In this document: positions 41,373 through 50,343 of the stretch, in pieces
Layout: every line of letters begins with the position of its first letter
How positions within the stretch are numbered: the first letter of the stretch is position 1
NCBI GenBank assembly: GCA_035647455.1
Contig: DASRNI010000028.1
Coordinates: 186,001-250,000 of the forward strand
From: UBA1361 sp035647455
GTDB lineage: Bacteria; Bacillota_I; Bacilli_A; RFN20; CAG-826
Length of the DNA stretch: 64,000 bases
Direction: 5' to 3'
Program-made: the position numbers and the translations under genes
Notes under the pieces: model-generated
What the model saw: only the letters and a program-made list of their open reading frames with translations
Told to the model about the DNA's origin: nothing
The model's database searches: none

Positions 41373-41400
41373 TTTACACACACGCATATGTGTATATAAT
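41373..41400 (+). promoter_or_regulatory. Promoter of the opp operon
   Basis: -35 TTTACA (41373-41378), 16-nt spacer, -10 TATAAT (41395-41400). The spacer holds the near-palindrome ACACGCATATGTGT (41380-41393). The leader is about 27 nt with Shine-Dalgarno AAAGGAG. Confidence 0.85.
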
Positions 41401-41433
41401 GTCATTATAAAACTACAGAAAGGAGAAAGTTTT

Positions 41434-43863
41434 ATGAAACTAAAAAAACTAGCGTTAATCTCATTACTTGGCGTCGTTGCATTAGCAGGCTGTCGCAAAG
41501 ACGATTCAAGTCGTGATGATACATCTTCCGATGTCGACGTAATTGAAAATCTTGCTGATGGTGTTCGTAACTTTGTTAACAACCCAATTGAAGATCGTTC
41601 AGAAATCTTACGTTTACTCGAAAAGTATACGCTCGAAAACTTTTTAGGAGGAATTCCATACCGTGATAACAGTGGATTCGTTTTATACCACGACCGCTTA
41701 GAAATTCCAGCTGACGATTACGTCGTCGGATACGGATTTGGTGTTGGTGAAGCACTGATCACCGAAGGACTCGAACACGTGGAAATTACTCCTGCACACA
41801 AAATGTACTACCATTCCTGGCAAAGTGAAGACCCAGGTACAATCAACTACATGAACGCTCAAGACAGCGTTACAAGTGATTTATATAGTATGGTCACTGG
41901 CTCATATTGGAGTACAAAATTTAACGATGACAAGACTGGTTACGAATGGTATCCATTACTTGCGAAAGATGCCGAACGTCCAGTTCCGCTCAACTTAGAC
42001 CCAGACACAGGCATGGGAACAAAATGGAAAGTACCAGTCCACGTTGGTGGCGACCTCAAGTACAGCACATTAAGTGATGTACCAGCGATTAAAGCTTTTG
42101 ATGGCCGTGCCGTTGCCCTCGAAGACTACTTAACACCATTCAAACTCATGTTAGACAACAAATGGTTCCGTGCAACTGACCTTGGCTCATACAGCAGTGG
42201 ATTTGCTGGAGTTACGGCCTATATGAACGCAGCCGAAGGTGTTAAAAACTGGGAAGGTGTTGGTATTCAAGTTGATGAATCCGATAATTCACTCGTTTTC
42301 ACATTCAATTCAGCCAAAACACCATTTAAAGCGATGTATAGCTTATCCTCAAGTTTATTCTCACCAATTCCAATGGATTTCATTACGGCAATTGGTGGCG
42401 CAGCTGAATACGGAAAACCAAATGTTGATAGTGTTTTATCAATTGGTGCATACACGCTTGAACTTTGGGAAAACGATAAAGAAGTCGTCTTCAAGAAAAA
42501 CCCACGTTACATCGAAGCGGACAAATACACGCACGAAGGTTACGTCTACACAATCTTAGAAGATAACAACGTTGCTTTCCAAGAGTTCTTAGATGGTAAA
42601 CTTGACAGTGCTGGTGTTCCACCCGCACAACTTGATTCTTACAAAACAGACCCACGTGCGCGCCAAACTGTTGGTGACACTGTCTGGAAACTTCAAGTTA
42701 ACGGTGCAGACGAAGCATTATGGGATCAATTATTCGGTGAAGAAGGTTCAGTCTCACCTGGTTCCGAATGGGATCTCAAACCAGTCATGTCAAACCGTGA
42801 CTTCTTATATGGTTTATACTTCTCGCTTGACCGTGAAGAGTTAGCCTTATCAACCGGAAGCCGCCCAGCACAAGCATTCTTAAGCGAAAACTACATGATT
42901 GACGCAGAAGCTGGTGTATCATGGCGCTTATCTGATGAAGGTAAAGCAGTTACAGAAGACTTATTACCAGAACGTTTCGGTTATTCAACCGCATTAGCCG
43001 GTGAATTCTTCCGTGACGCAATGGAAGATTTAATTGCTGCGGGTAAATATGTCCGCGGAACAAATACTGATCCAACGAAAATCGAACTTGGACTTCACTT
43101 CCAAACAGAATCACAAATTGATGCTGAAGGTGCAGTCCTCGCACGCATGATTGAAGGAACGTTTAACGCCGCAGTTCCTGGCTTTGAACTTAAACTTGAC
43201 ATGTATGCAACTGCCCACTGGCAGGACCCATACTATGCCGCAATGGATGGTGAATTCGACATGGCATTTGGTTCAATTAGTGGAAACCCACTTGACCCAA
43301 TTGACTTCTTAGACACAGTCCGTAGTGACAATAGCAGTGGCTTCACCCTCTCATGGGGTACAGACACAAGCAAACCAAGCCGCGACCTTGAATTCAAAGG
43401 TGAAGTATACGCGTTTGACGCATTACAACGTGCTGGCTTAGGCTTAACTGTTGTTGAAGACGGCGAAGAAGCAATGCTTTTAGACCTTAACAAATTTAGC
43501 TGGAGCCGCAACCCAGATGGCAGCCTCGCGCTCGACGCAAGTGGTGTCTTCTACAATGGCGATCCAGATTACGTTATTGAACCTGACGAAGACGGTTTAA
43601 ACGTTAACGGATTCCCATTCATGGGCTTAGCACTCTTCGATGGCGCTGGTGACTTCATCGGTGCAATCGGACTCGAAGCAACGAAGTTTGAAAATGGTGT
43701 CTGGGAAGTTAAAGACTTTGAAATGCCAGACTTAGACGATTATGGCGTTATCTATGTTGATGCTTACATTAACACTATTCACACATACGGAAAAACTGTT
43801 GAACTCAAGACTGATGTCTTTGAATTCATCTGGCCGTATATCAAACCAGCCGCTGCTGCTTAA
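41434..43863 (+). CDS. oppA: Oligopeptide ABC transporter substrate-binding lipoprotein
   Basis: 809 residues. Signal peptide with lipobox LAGC; Cys20 is lipidated and anchors the protein outside. A negatively charged Ser/Asp linker follows. The body resembles family 5 extracellular solute-binding proteins of peptide transporters but at 809 residues is larger than the usual 540-580, with long loops. Codon use differs from neighbours: many GAC, TTC, AAC and CTC codons and few GAT/TTT, as expected of a highly expressed gene. It starts the oppABCDF operon behind a strong promoter and a cre box. Confidence 0.9.
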   Translation: MKLKKLALISLLGVVALAGCRKDDSSRDDTSSDVDVIENLADGVRNFVNNPIEDRSEILRLLEKYTLENFLGGIPYRDNSGFVLYHDRLEIPADDYVVGYGFGVGEALITEGLEHVEITPAHKMYYHSWQSEDPGTINYMNAQDSVTSDLYSMVTGSYWSTKFNDDKTGYEWYPLLAKDAERPVPLNLDPDTGMGTKWKVPVHVGGDLKYSTLSDVPAIKAFDGRAVALEDYLTPFKLMLDNKWFRATDLGSYSSGFAGVTAYMNAAEGVKNWEGVGIQVDESDNSLVFTFNSAKTPFKAMYSLSSSLFSPIPMDFITAIGGAAEYGKPNVDSVLSIGAYTLELWENDKEVVFKKNPRYIEADKYTHEGYVYTILEDNNVAFQEFLDGKLDSAGVPPAQLDSYKTDPRARQTVGDTVWKLQVNGADEALWDQLFGEEGSVSPGSEWDLKPVMSNRDFLYGLYFSLDREELALSTGSRPAQAFLSENYMIDAEAGVSWRLSDEGKAVTEDLLPERFGYSTALAGEFFRDAMEDLIAAGKYVRGTNTDPTKIELGLHFQTESQIDAEGAVLARMIEGTFNAAVPGFELKLDMYATAHWQDPYYAAMDGEFDMAFGSISGNPLDPIDFLDTVRSDNSSGFTLSWGTDTSKPSRDLEFKGEVYAFDALQRAGLGLTVVEDGEEAMLLDLNKFSWSRNPDGSLALDASGVFYNGDPDYVIEPDEDGLNVNGFPFMGLALFDGAGDFIGAIGLEATKFENGVWEVKDFEMPDLDDYGVIYVDAYINTIHTYGKTVELKTDVFEFIWPYIKPAAAA

Positions 43864-43913
43864 TAAACATAATTAATTATTTAATTTAACTTTATTGAAA
43901 TAAGAAACTATTG

Positions 43914-43939
43914 ACATTGCCAGCCACCGCTGGCAATGT
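43914..43939 (+). other. Strong intercistronic hairpin between oppA and oppB
   Basis: 11-bp perfect stem (43914-43924 with 43929-43939) and the 4-nt loop CACC, with only three T after it. It probably protects the oppA end from exonuclease or weakly attenuates, giving more OppA than the permease. Not scored as a true terminator. Confidence 0.7.
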
Positions 43940-43977
43940 TTCAATGTAATAAGACGAATTAGAACGGAGGTGTAAGC

Positions 43978-45000
43978 ATGACAAGATACATAATCCAGCG
44001 GATTGCCCTTGTGTTTTTAACCGCTTTTATAATTTTATCGCTTACATTCATCTTAATGAAAATGTTACCGCTTGATAAACCAGCGGGACAAATTAACCAA
44101 CAACTCGCATATTATCGTAACCAAGTTGTGTTAGGGTATATGGAAGAGGTTCCAACTAGTGCGCTTGCCGATGCCACGGTGGTTGACCGCAATACGCGCT
44201 ACCACTTTGCCGCGGTTCCTGTTATGGTCCAATATTTCAACTGGTTGAAAAATATTGTAACACAATGGAACTGGGGTCTATCGACACGCATTCAAATTAA
44301 CGTTTCGGCAATGGAAATCATCGGACAGAAATTACCGGTATCACTTAAATTAAACGTAATTGCTTTATTTACAAGCGTGCCATTTGGCTTTTTATTCGGC
44401 GTCATTGCGGCGCTTAGGAAAAATAGAATGACCGACCACGTTATTTCGACCGGGGTCATGATTTTTATTTCGATCCCATCTTTCGTTTTTATTACATTCC
44501 TAATGCTTTTATTCGCGTACCGTCTCGGGTGGCTGCCAACACAGTGGCCGAAGTCCGGGGTCGGGAACGATATTAAAATTAAAGGCTATATTATTCCGGT
44601 TGCTGCACTCTCCTTTGGGACAATTGCAAGTTTCACTCGGTACACACGTGCGGAATTAACCGAAATTATGGCGAGCGAGTTTTTATTACTTGCGCGCACA
44701 AAAGGACTTACGAAACGGCAGACAGTTGTCCGTCACGCCCTTCGTAACTCAATGGTTCCGATTATGCCAATGATTATTGGGCAATTCATTGGTATATTAT
44801 CCGGTTCAATGATTTTAGAAAACTTATACGGGATTCCCGGTATTGGGAGCTTATTCATTCAAGCAATCAACGCGAAAGATTATAACGTTGTGATGGTTGA
44901 TATGGCTGTCTTTACGATTATAGGCTTACTTGCAACGCTTTTAGTTGACTTGTCATACGGTCTCGTTGATCCACGAATTAGAATGGGGGCACGAAAATAA
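43978..45000 (+). CDS. oppB: Oligopeptide ABC transporter permease OppB
   Basis: 340 residues, six helices. The N-terminal helix and the region RLALVFLTAFIILSLTFILMKMLP are typical. The EAA coupling loop is AELTEIMASEFLLLARTKGLTKRQTVVRHALRN (E-A-G-x-I-L equivalent). Compared with the usual OppB, the first extracytoplasmic segment after helix 1 is lengthened by about 40 residues. Shine-Dalgarno GGAGGTG. Stop overlaps the oppC start (TAATG). Confidence 0.93.
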   Translation: MTRYIIQRIALVFLTAFIILSLTFILMKMLPLDKPAGQINQQLAYYRNQVVLGYMEEVPTSALADATVVDRNTRYHFAAVPVMVQYFNWLKNIVTQWNWGLSTRIQINVSAMEIIGQKLPVSLKLNVIALFTSVPFGFLFGVIAALRKNRMTDHVISTGVMIFISIPSFVFITFLMLLFAYRLGWLPTQWPKSGVGNDIKIKGYIIPVAALSFGTIASFTRYTRAELTEIMASEFLLLARTKGLTKRQTVVRHALRNSMVPIMPMIIGQFIGILSGSMILENLYGIPGIGSLFIQAINAKDYNVVMVDMAVFTIIGLLATLLVDLSYGLVDPRIRMGARK

Positions 45001-47000
45001 TGAGTCAAGAAAAACAAAAAGTTACAAAAAAAGACTTTGTTCTTGTCCAGCAAGATAAAGCAATTTACGATTTAAAGTTTGAAACAAAACCAACGACATA
45101 TTTAAAAGATGCAATGCGTCGTTTCGTGAAAAACAAATCAAGCGTTAGTGCAAGTGTAATTATTGGAATCTTAATTTTACTAGCAATTTTTGTGCCGATA
45201 TTTAATAAAAGTAATATTGATATGGCGCAAACTGAATTCCGTTTTCTCCCGCCACGTTGGCCGGGTTTTACAAATTCAAATGTTTTAAACGGTACGCGAG
45301 AATATAAAGATATCGTTACTGATGTTAGTGATCCCGAAAACCCACTACCAGTTGGTTTTAAACCAAATGCAATCGTTAGTGAAATTAAAACAACAGAAAC
45401 AAAAACAAGTAGCTCAAGTGAGTACGCTTATGGTGGGCTTGTAAAAGTTGCAAGTGACCGTGCTGATCGCGACTTATATTGGCATTATGCGAACTTTGTC
45501 GAAGTTGCTTCGTTTGATCCGCAGGATGATGCTGATTATGTAATCACGATTAATTTGCCAGAAGCAAATAATGTCGATGGTTATTATGAAGTTTATGCGT
45601 CATTTATTTTTAAAGATGACGATATCCCCTTAACGCAAGAAGAACATAACAATAACCCGGATGAAACAGTGTATTTACCAATTATTGAAAAAACAAACAA
45701 TTACGGTATTACGACGGTTTCGCTTTCCGATGTCGTTATGGCCGAGATTGACGCTAATGATCTCGCAAAAACAGTTTATGCAAAAATTGGTGTTAAAGTT
45801 TTTAAAGATGTACGCGAAGAAAAGCGTCAAGACGTTTATATTAAAGAACTTTCCGTGACGAATAAAGCGGCAAATGGCGCTGAAGATACGACATTTAGCG
45901 AACATAACTTCGATGAAGGTAACGAACTATTATTACGTCGAATCGATGATGAAAAAAACTTACGCAAAAAGTATGAATATAAAATTGCGCGCGGTAGTGT
46001 TGGTCGTTATTCGTTATTTGAAGCAACAATTGTTCGTTCAAGTTTTACATATGACCCGTACGAAGCAGTGTACGGACCGGTTCATAAAGTTGTACCAAAA
46101 GACGAACTTGATCTTTGGGTTGAGTTAGGCTACATCGAATATACGACGACTGAATATATTGAGAATGGTCGGCGGATGTTAGATGTTCAATTCAATAACT
46201 TAAGTGATAAGTCGCCAGTTATTGAAATTATTAATGGTGAAGTAATTGGTGCTTTAGGTAAAACCGCAACCGAGTTCGTGATGATTGTTTCTGGTTACCG
46301 TTATCAAGGTCTTGATGCGGTGCCTTACTATATTTTTGGCACAAACCAAAAAGGTCATGATTACTTTAAAGTTATATTCTCCGGCTTACGCACTTCACTA
46401 ATTTTAGGGATCAGTGCTGCAGCGATTAATATTTTAATCGGTTTAGTCTGGGGTGCTGTAAGTGGTTATTACGGTGGTACCGTTGACTTAGTCATGGAAC
46501 GCTTCACCGAGATTTTAGGGGGAATTCCGTGGATCATTATTATGACACTCGCAATTCTTCATTTAGGAAACTCGTTTGAAGTCTTCTTATTAGCATTAAT
46601 CTTAACGGGTTGGATCGGTATTGCGGCGACAACACGAAGTCAGTTTTATCGTTACAAGCGGCGCGAATACGTTTTAGCAAGTCGCACTCTCGGTGCAAGT
46701 GACCGTCGCTTAATTTTCAAACATATTTTACCGAACTCGATTGGACCAATCGTCACCGGAGCGGTCTTAATGATTCCGGGCATTATTTTTAGTGAAGCAA
46801 CAATTTCATATTTAGGGCTTGGTTTACAAGGCTTACATAGTATGGGGGTTGCGCTTAGTGAAGTCCAAGAATACATTTATACGAGCCCGTTCTTAATTGT
46901 TTCCGGTTCAATTGTCATTGCATTGCTCTTAATTTCCTTTAACTTATTTGGTAATGGACTCCGCGATGCATTCAATCCTTCATTGAAAGGAAGTGAATAA
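45000..47000 (+). CDS. oppC: Oligopeptide permease OppC with a large extracytoplasmic insert
   Basis: 666 residues, about twice the usual length. Helix 1 lies near 50-75. A soluble insert of about 360 residues (about 76-435), rich in Asp, Thr, Tyr and predicted outside, separates it from the normal core, which begins at FGTNQKGHDYFKVIFSGLRTSLILG (the G-T-D-x-x-G-R-D-x-L-S-R-x-x-x-G equivalent). The remaining helices and the EAA loop RREYVLASRTLGASDRRLIFKHILPN are standard. The insert could form a lid or docking surface for the enlarged OppA. Confidence 0.9.
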   Translation: MSQEKQKVTKKDFVLVQQDKAIYDLKFETKPTTYLKDAMRRFVKNKSSVSASVIIGILILLAIFVPIFNKSNIDMAQTEFRFLPPRWPGFTNSNVLNGTREYKDIVTDVSDPENPLPVGFKPNAIVSEIKTTETKTSSSSEYAYGGLVKVASDRADRDLYWHYANFVEVASFDPQDDADYVITINLPEANNVDGYYEVYASFIFKDDDIPLTQEEHNNNPDETVYLPIIEKTNNYGITTVSLSDVVMAEIDANDLAKTVYAKIGVKVFKDVREEKRQDVYIKELSVTNKAANGAEDTTFSEHNFDEGNELLLRRIDDEKNLRKKYEYKIARGSVGRYSLFEATIVRSSFTYDPYEAVYGPVHKVVPKDELDLWVELGYIEYTTTEYIENGRRMLDVQFNNLSDKSPVIEIINGEVIGALGKTATEFVMIVSGYRYQGLDAVPYYIFGTNQKGHDYFKVIFSGLRTSLILGISAAAINILIGLVWGAVSGYYGGTVDLVMERFTEILGGIPWIIIMTLAILHLGNSFEVFLLALILTGWIGIAATTRSQFYRYKRREYVLASRTLGASDRRLIFKHILPNSIGPIVTGAVLMIPGIIFSEATISYLGLGLQGLHSMGVALSEVQEYIYTSPFLIVSGSIVIALLLISFNLFGNGLRDAFNPSLKGSE

Positions 47001-47001
47001 A

Positions 47002-48603
47002 ATGAAAAAAGATAACGTCGTCCTAAGTGTTCGTGACTTAGCGATTTCCTTTTCAACGGATCATGGTCGCTTACAAGCCGTCCTAGGTGTTGATTTTGAT
47101 TTATATAAAGGTGAAGTGCTCGCAATCGTTGGTGAAAGTGGCTCGGGTAAAAGCGTGTCTGCGAAAACGATTATGGGTATTCTCCCGAATAACGGCCGAA
47201 TTGATGCCGGTGAGATAATTTACGAAGGTGAAGATTTAGTTACCGTCAGTGAAGAAGAGTTCCACCGCATTCGTGGGAAGAAAATCGGGATGATTTTCCA
47301 AGACCCACTTTCAAGTTTAAACCCAATTATGCGCATTGGTAAGCAAATTACCGAAGCAATCATTATTAATGGCGATAAACTTAAATTACTTTATGAAGAC
47401 TTAATTGCGCCGGCAAATATTGCATATCGCAACGAACAAACACGTTTCCGTCGCATTATTAACGATCATAAGTTTGTAATTCAAACACAAAAAACTGCGG
47501 CAAAACTCGAACTTGAAAAGCTTTTTGAAGCGTATGAATTTGCCGTCCATCAAATTCGTGAAGCTGCCGCTAAAGAAGGCATGGCAAAAGAAGATATTGC
47601 CAAAAAAATAAGTGCTGAAAAAGCTAAGTATCGAGAGCAAAAGCAAGCACTTAAAGCTAAACACCGTGAAGCAGCAAAGAAATTGCATGCCGAACATCGC
47701 GAACTTGTCCGCAATGTGAATGCTGAAAAGGCGCCAATTTTAAAAGAATTACGGGCCAAATTAGCTGTTGCGAAAAAAGAAGCGAAAATTGAAGTAAAAG
47801 CTCATCGCGCAAAACTTAAAGAAAATTATAACGCTGAAGTTGCAGAAATTTTAGCTAATACGCCGGAAGAAGAACAAAAAGCCGCTGTTAAAGATGCTAA
47901 ATCACGTTATCAAGAGCAAATAAGAATTACACGTGCGCGCGCGCGCGAAATGGCGCTTGAAGTGATGTATGAAGTTGGGATTCCGCAACCAGAACGACGC
48001 TACCGTCAGTACCCGTTTGAGTTTTCTGGGGGAATGCGCCAACGAATTGTTATTGCAATTGCGCTTATTCAAAACCCTGACGTCTTAATTTGTGACGAGC
48101 CGACAACGGCACTTGACGTTACTATTCAAGCACAGATTCTTGAATTAATCTTACGACTTAAACGTGAACGTCAACTTTCCGTTATCTTTATTACGCACGA
48201 CTTAGGTGTTGTTGCGAATATGGCTGACCGTGTCGCAGTAATGTATGCTGGGAAAATTGTTGAATTTGGCAACGTTGAAGAAATATTTTATAACCCGCAA
48301 CATCCATACACATGGGCGCTCTTATCAAGTATACCTGACGTTGATAGTAAAGAACGACTTGAAGCGATTCCAGGAACACCACCAAACATGGTTTACCCAC
48401 CGATTGGCGACGCTTTTGCTTTACGTAGTAAATACGCAATGGCGGTTGATTTCAAAGAAGAACCACCATTATTTAAAGTTTCCGAGACGCATTACGCGCG
48501 GACGTGGTTACTTGATCCCCGTGCCCCAAAAGTTGAAATGCCCAAAATCGTTACCGAACGAATTCGTATTTCACTAGAAAGAGCAGGTAAGGAAAATGAG
48601 TGA
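47002..48603 (+). CDS. oppD: Oligopeptide ABC transporter ATPase OppD with a coiled-coil insert
   Basis: 533 residues against the usual 330-350. Walker A GESGSGKSV near 46, Q-loop MIFQDPLSSLNP near 96, then an insert of about 190 residues (about 124-312) that is highly charged and Ala/Lys/Glu-rich with heptad-like spacing, i.e. probable coiled coil, then the signature FSGGMRQR near 337, Walker B VLICDEPTTALD, and the H-loop ITHDLG. The C-terminal region with AIPGTPPNM, oligopeptide-specific, is present. The ATG at 47002 has the Shine-Dalgarno AAAGGAAG. Confidence 0.93.
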   Translation: MKKDNVVLSVRDLAISFSTDHGRLQAVLGVDFDLYKGEVLAIVGESGSGKSVSAKTIMGILPNNGRIDAGEIIYEGEDLVTVSEEEFHRIRGKKIGMIFQDPLSSLNPIMRIGKQITEAIIINGDKLKLLYEDLIAPANIAYRNEQTRFRRIINDHKFVIQTQKTAAKLELEKLFEAYEFAVHQIREAAAKEGMAKEDIAKKISAEKAKYREQKQALKAKHREAAKKLHAEHRELVRNVNAEKAPILKELRAKLAVAKKEAKIEVKAHRAKLKENYNAEVAEILANTPEEEQKAAVKDAKSRYQEQIRITRARAREMALEVMYEVGIPQPERRYRQYPFEFSGGMRQRIVIAIALIQNPDVLICDEPTTALDVTIQAQILELILRLKRERQLSVIFITHDLGVVANMADRVAVMYAGKIVEFGNVEEIFYNPQHPYTWALLSSIPDVDSKERLEAIPGTPPNMVYPPIGDAFALRSKYAMAVDFKEEPPLFKVSETHYARTWLLDPRAPKVEMPKIVTERIRISLERAGKENE

Positions 48604-49891
48604 TAAGAAAATTGATAATAATATTGAATTAGTTGAAGAAAAACCTGTACGTGAGCGTCGTCAAACAAAATTCAAACAAGAATTAGTTGACGAAGATATT
48701 ATTTTAAGTGTTCGTCACTTAAAGCAATATTTCACAAGTGGCTACGGCGCGAATAAGTTCCGTAATAAGGCAGTTCACGGCATCTCTTTTGATATCAAAA
48801 AAGGCGAAGTGTTTGGTCTTGTTGGTGAATCAGGTTGTGGTAAAACAACGACAGGACGCAGCATTATCCGGCTTTATGACATTACTAGTGGTAGTGTTTA
48901 CTTTAAAGGTCACCGCATTAACGCTGGGTCACGCTGGAACGAAAAAGAAATTAAATGGAAACGCATTCGTGCGCGGAAGAAAATTAAAGAGCTACGTGAA
49001 CAAATGCGGATTGAAATTAGTGAAATATATAATGAAGACCAAGAAAATATGCACGAAATTGTCGCAAATATTGAACAACGTTTTGAAAGTGAAATTAAAG
49101 CGATTCAAGAAGAAGTTGATGAAATTGTTGCAGTTCAAAAAGAAAAAATTAAACAAATTAAGTTTGATAACGCGAACGTTGATCCGGATATTATGAGCAA
49201 AATGCAAATGATTTTCCAAGATCCGGTTGATAGCTTAAATCCACGGATGACGGTTGAAGATATTATTCAAGAAGGTCTCCAAATTCAAGGATTTAAAAAT
49301 CGTGAAGAAAATTCCAAAAAAGTCGTTGAAGCTTTAGAAAGAGTGGGCCTTATTGCCGACTATGCTTCGCGTTATCCGCATGAGTTTAGTGGTGGTCAGC
49401 GTCAACGTATTGGCATTGCCCGTGCGTTAATTATGAATCCAGAACTAATCATTGCTGACGAACCAATTAGTGCGCTTGACGTCTCAATTCGTGCGCAAAT
49501 TATTAACTTACTTAATGATTTACGGAACGAATACGGTCTAACAATCTTATTTATCGCCCACGATTTAAGTGTTGTTAAATATTTCTGTGATCGGATTGCT
49601 GTGATGTATTACGGCGTTATTGTTGAATTAACAACGAGCGACGAATTATTTAAGCATCCGCTCCATCCATATACGAAAGCGCTCCTTAGCGCAATTCCTA
49701 AGCCTGATCCACTTTCCGAAAAAGTCCGGCAACGTGTTACATATAACCCTGTAACCGCGCATGATTATAGTAAAGAGAAACCAACTCTCCAAGAAATCTT
49801 ACCTGGACACTTCATTCTCGCAAATAGTGCGGAAATGGAGCAGTATCGTGAAGAAATAGCGGAAATAGATCGCGCTGCCGCTGAAAAATAA
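48596..49891 (+). CDS. oppF: Oligopeptide ABC transporter ATPase OppF with a helical insert
   Basis: 431 residues. Walker A GESGCGKTT near 80, an insert of about 90 residues (about 110-200: charged, Glu/Lys/Ile-rich, coiled coil-like) placed before the Q-loop, MIFQDPVDSLNPR near 204, signature FSGGQRQR near 262, Walker B LIIADEPISALD, and H-loop AHDLS. The C-terminal HPYTKALLSAIP is typical of OppF. Start overlaps the oppD stop (Shine-Dalgarno AAGGAA). The insert is in a different place from that in OppD, so the two arose separately. Confidence 0.92.
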   Translation: MSDKKIDNNIELVEEKPVRERRQTKFKQELVDEDIILSVRHLKQYFTSGYGANKFRNKAVHGISFDIKKGEVFGLVGESGCGKTTTGRSIIRLYDITSGSVYFKGHRINAGSRWNEKEIKWKRIRARKKIKELREQMRIEISEIYNEDQENMHEIVANIEQRFESEIKAIQEEVDEIVAVQKEKIKQIKFDNANVDPDIMSKMQMIFQDPVDSLNPRMTVEDIIQEGLQIQGFKNREENSKKVVEALERVGLIADYASRYPHEFSGGQRQRIGIARALIMNPELIIADEPISALDVSIRAQIINLLNDLRNEYGLTILFIAHDLSVVKYFCDRIAVMYYGVIVELTTSDELFKHPLHPYTKALLSAIPKPDPLSEKVRQRVTYNPVTAHDYSKEKPTLQEILPGHFILANSAEMEQYREEIAEIDRAAAEK

Positions 49892-49892
49892 A

Positions 49893-50279
49893 ATGTTACC
49901 TAACCAAAAAAGGCAACTTTTAAAAACAATCACACTCTTTTTTGTAAATGCCTTTTTGTTAAGTGTTGTCTTGCTCATTAAGAAGGACTTTACTCTTCGT
50001 GGTTTTAGTGATGCCGCTTTTATTAGTGGTGCAGTTTTATTTCTTTTTGGTTTATTAAAACTACTTGCGACTAAAGGCGCTTACGATTATATTGGCTATA
50101 CGTTTATTCGTTTCCGCGATATGTTTCGAAAAGATGCGACTAAGTCGTATCCCGACGCTTATAGTTATGTCGAACACCGCAAAGAAGAGCGGCTCAAAAA
50201 TAAAGAGAAGTTTTATCTCGAATTAATTATTCCAGGACTCTTTTTAATCGCCGCACTTATTCTCGCCTTATTAGCGTAA
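49893..50279 (+). CDS. DUF3899-family membrane protein
   Basis: 128 residues, two N-terminal helices (about 10-28, 38-58) and one C-terminal helix (about 107-127), with the DUF3899 core GFSDAAFISGAVLFLFGLLKLLATKGAYDYIGY. Found widely in Firmicutes, function unknown. It begins one nucleotide after oppF and so is part of the same transcript, though it may be incidental to transport. Confidence 0.8.
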   Translation: MLPNQKRQLLKTITLFFVNAFLLSVVLLIKKDFTLRGFSDAAFISGAVLFLFGLLKLLATKGAYDYIGYTFIRFRDMFRKDATKSYPDAYSYVEHRKEERLKNKEKFYLELIIPGLFLIAALILALLA

Positions 50280-50287
50280 TAAAAAAG

Positions 50288-50324
50288 CCCGTCGTCTTAC
50301 TTTACGTAAAAATGACGGGTTTTT
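50288..50324. terminator. Bidirectional terminator, opp operon / PgpA gene
   Basis: Stem CCCGTC/GACGGG (50288-50293 with 50314-50319) with an inner TTTACGTAAA hairpin. Six A precede it and five T follow, so it serves both convergent transcripts. Confidence 0.82.
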
Positions 50325-50343
50325 ATTTTGGTTTAATTGTTAA

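Noticed and set aside
43914..43941. Hairpin between oppA and oppB as a terminator
   Set aside because: Only three T follow the stem, and the downstream genes have no promoter of their own that I can support.
47401..47759. Minus-strand frames inside the oppD insert
   Set aside because: Shadows of the Glu/Lys-rich coiled-coil codons. No Shine-Dalgarno or domain.
48594..48603. TGA read as tryptophan (Mollicutes code 4)
   Set aside because: oppD, HAD (29664-29667 overlap region) and others end at TGA in well-formed operon overlaps, and TGG codes Trp throughout.
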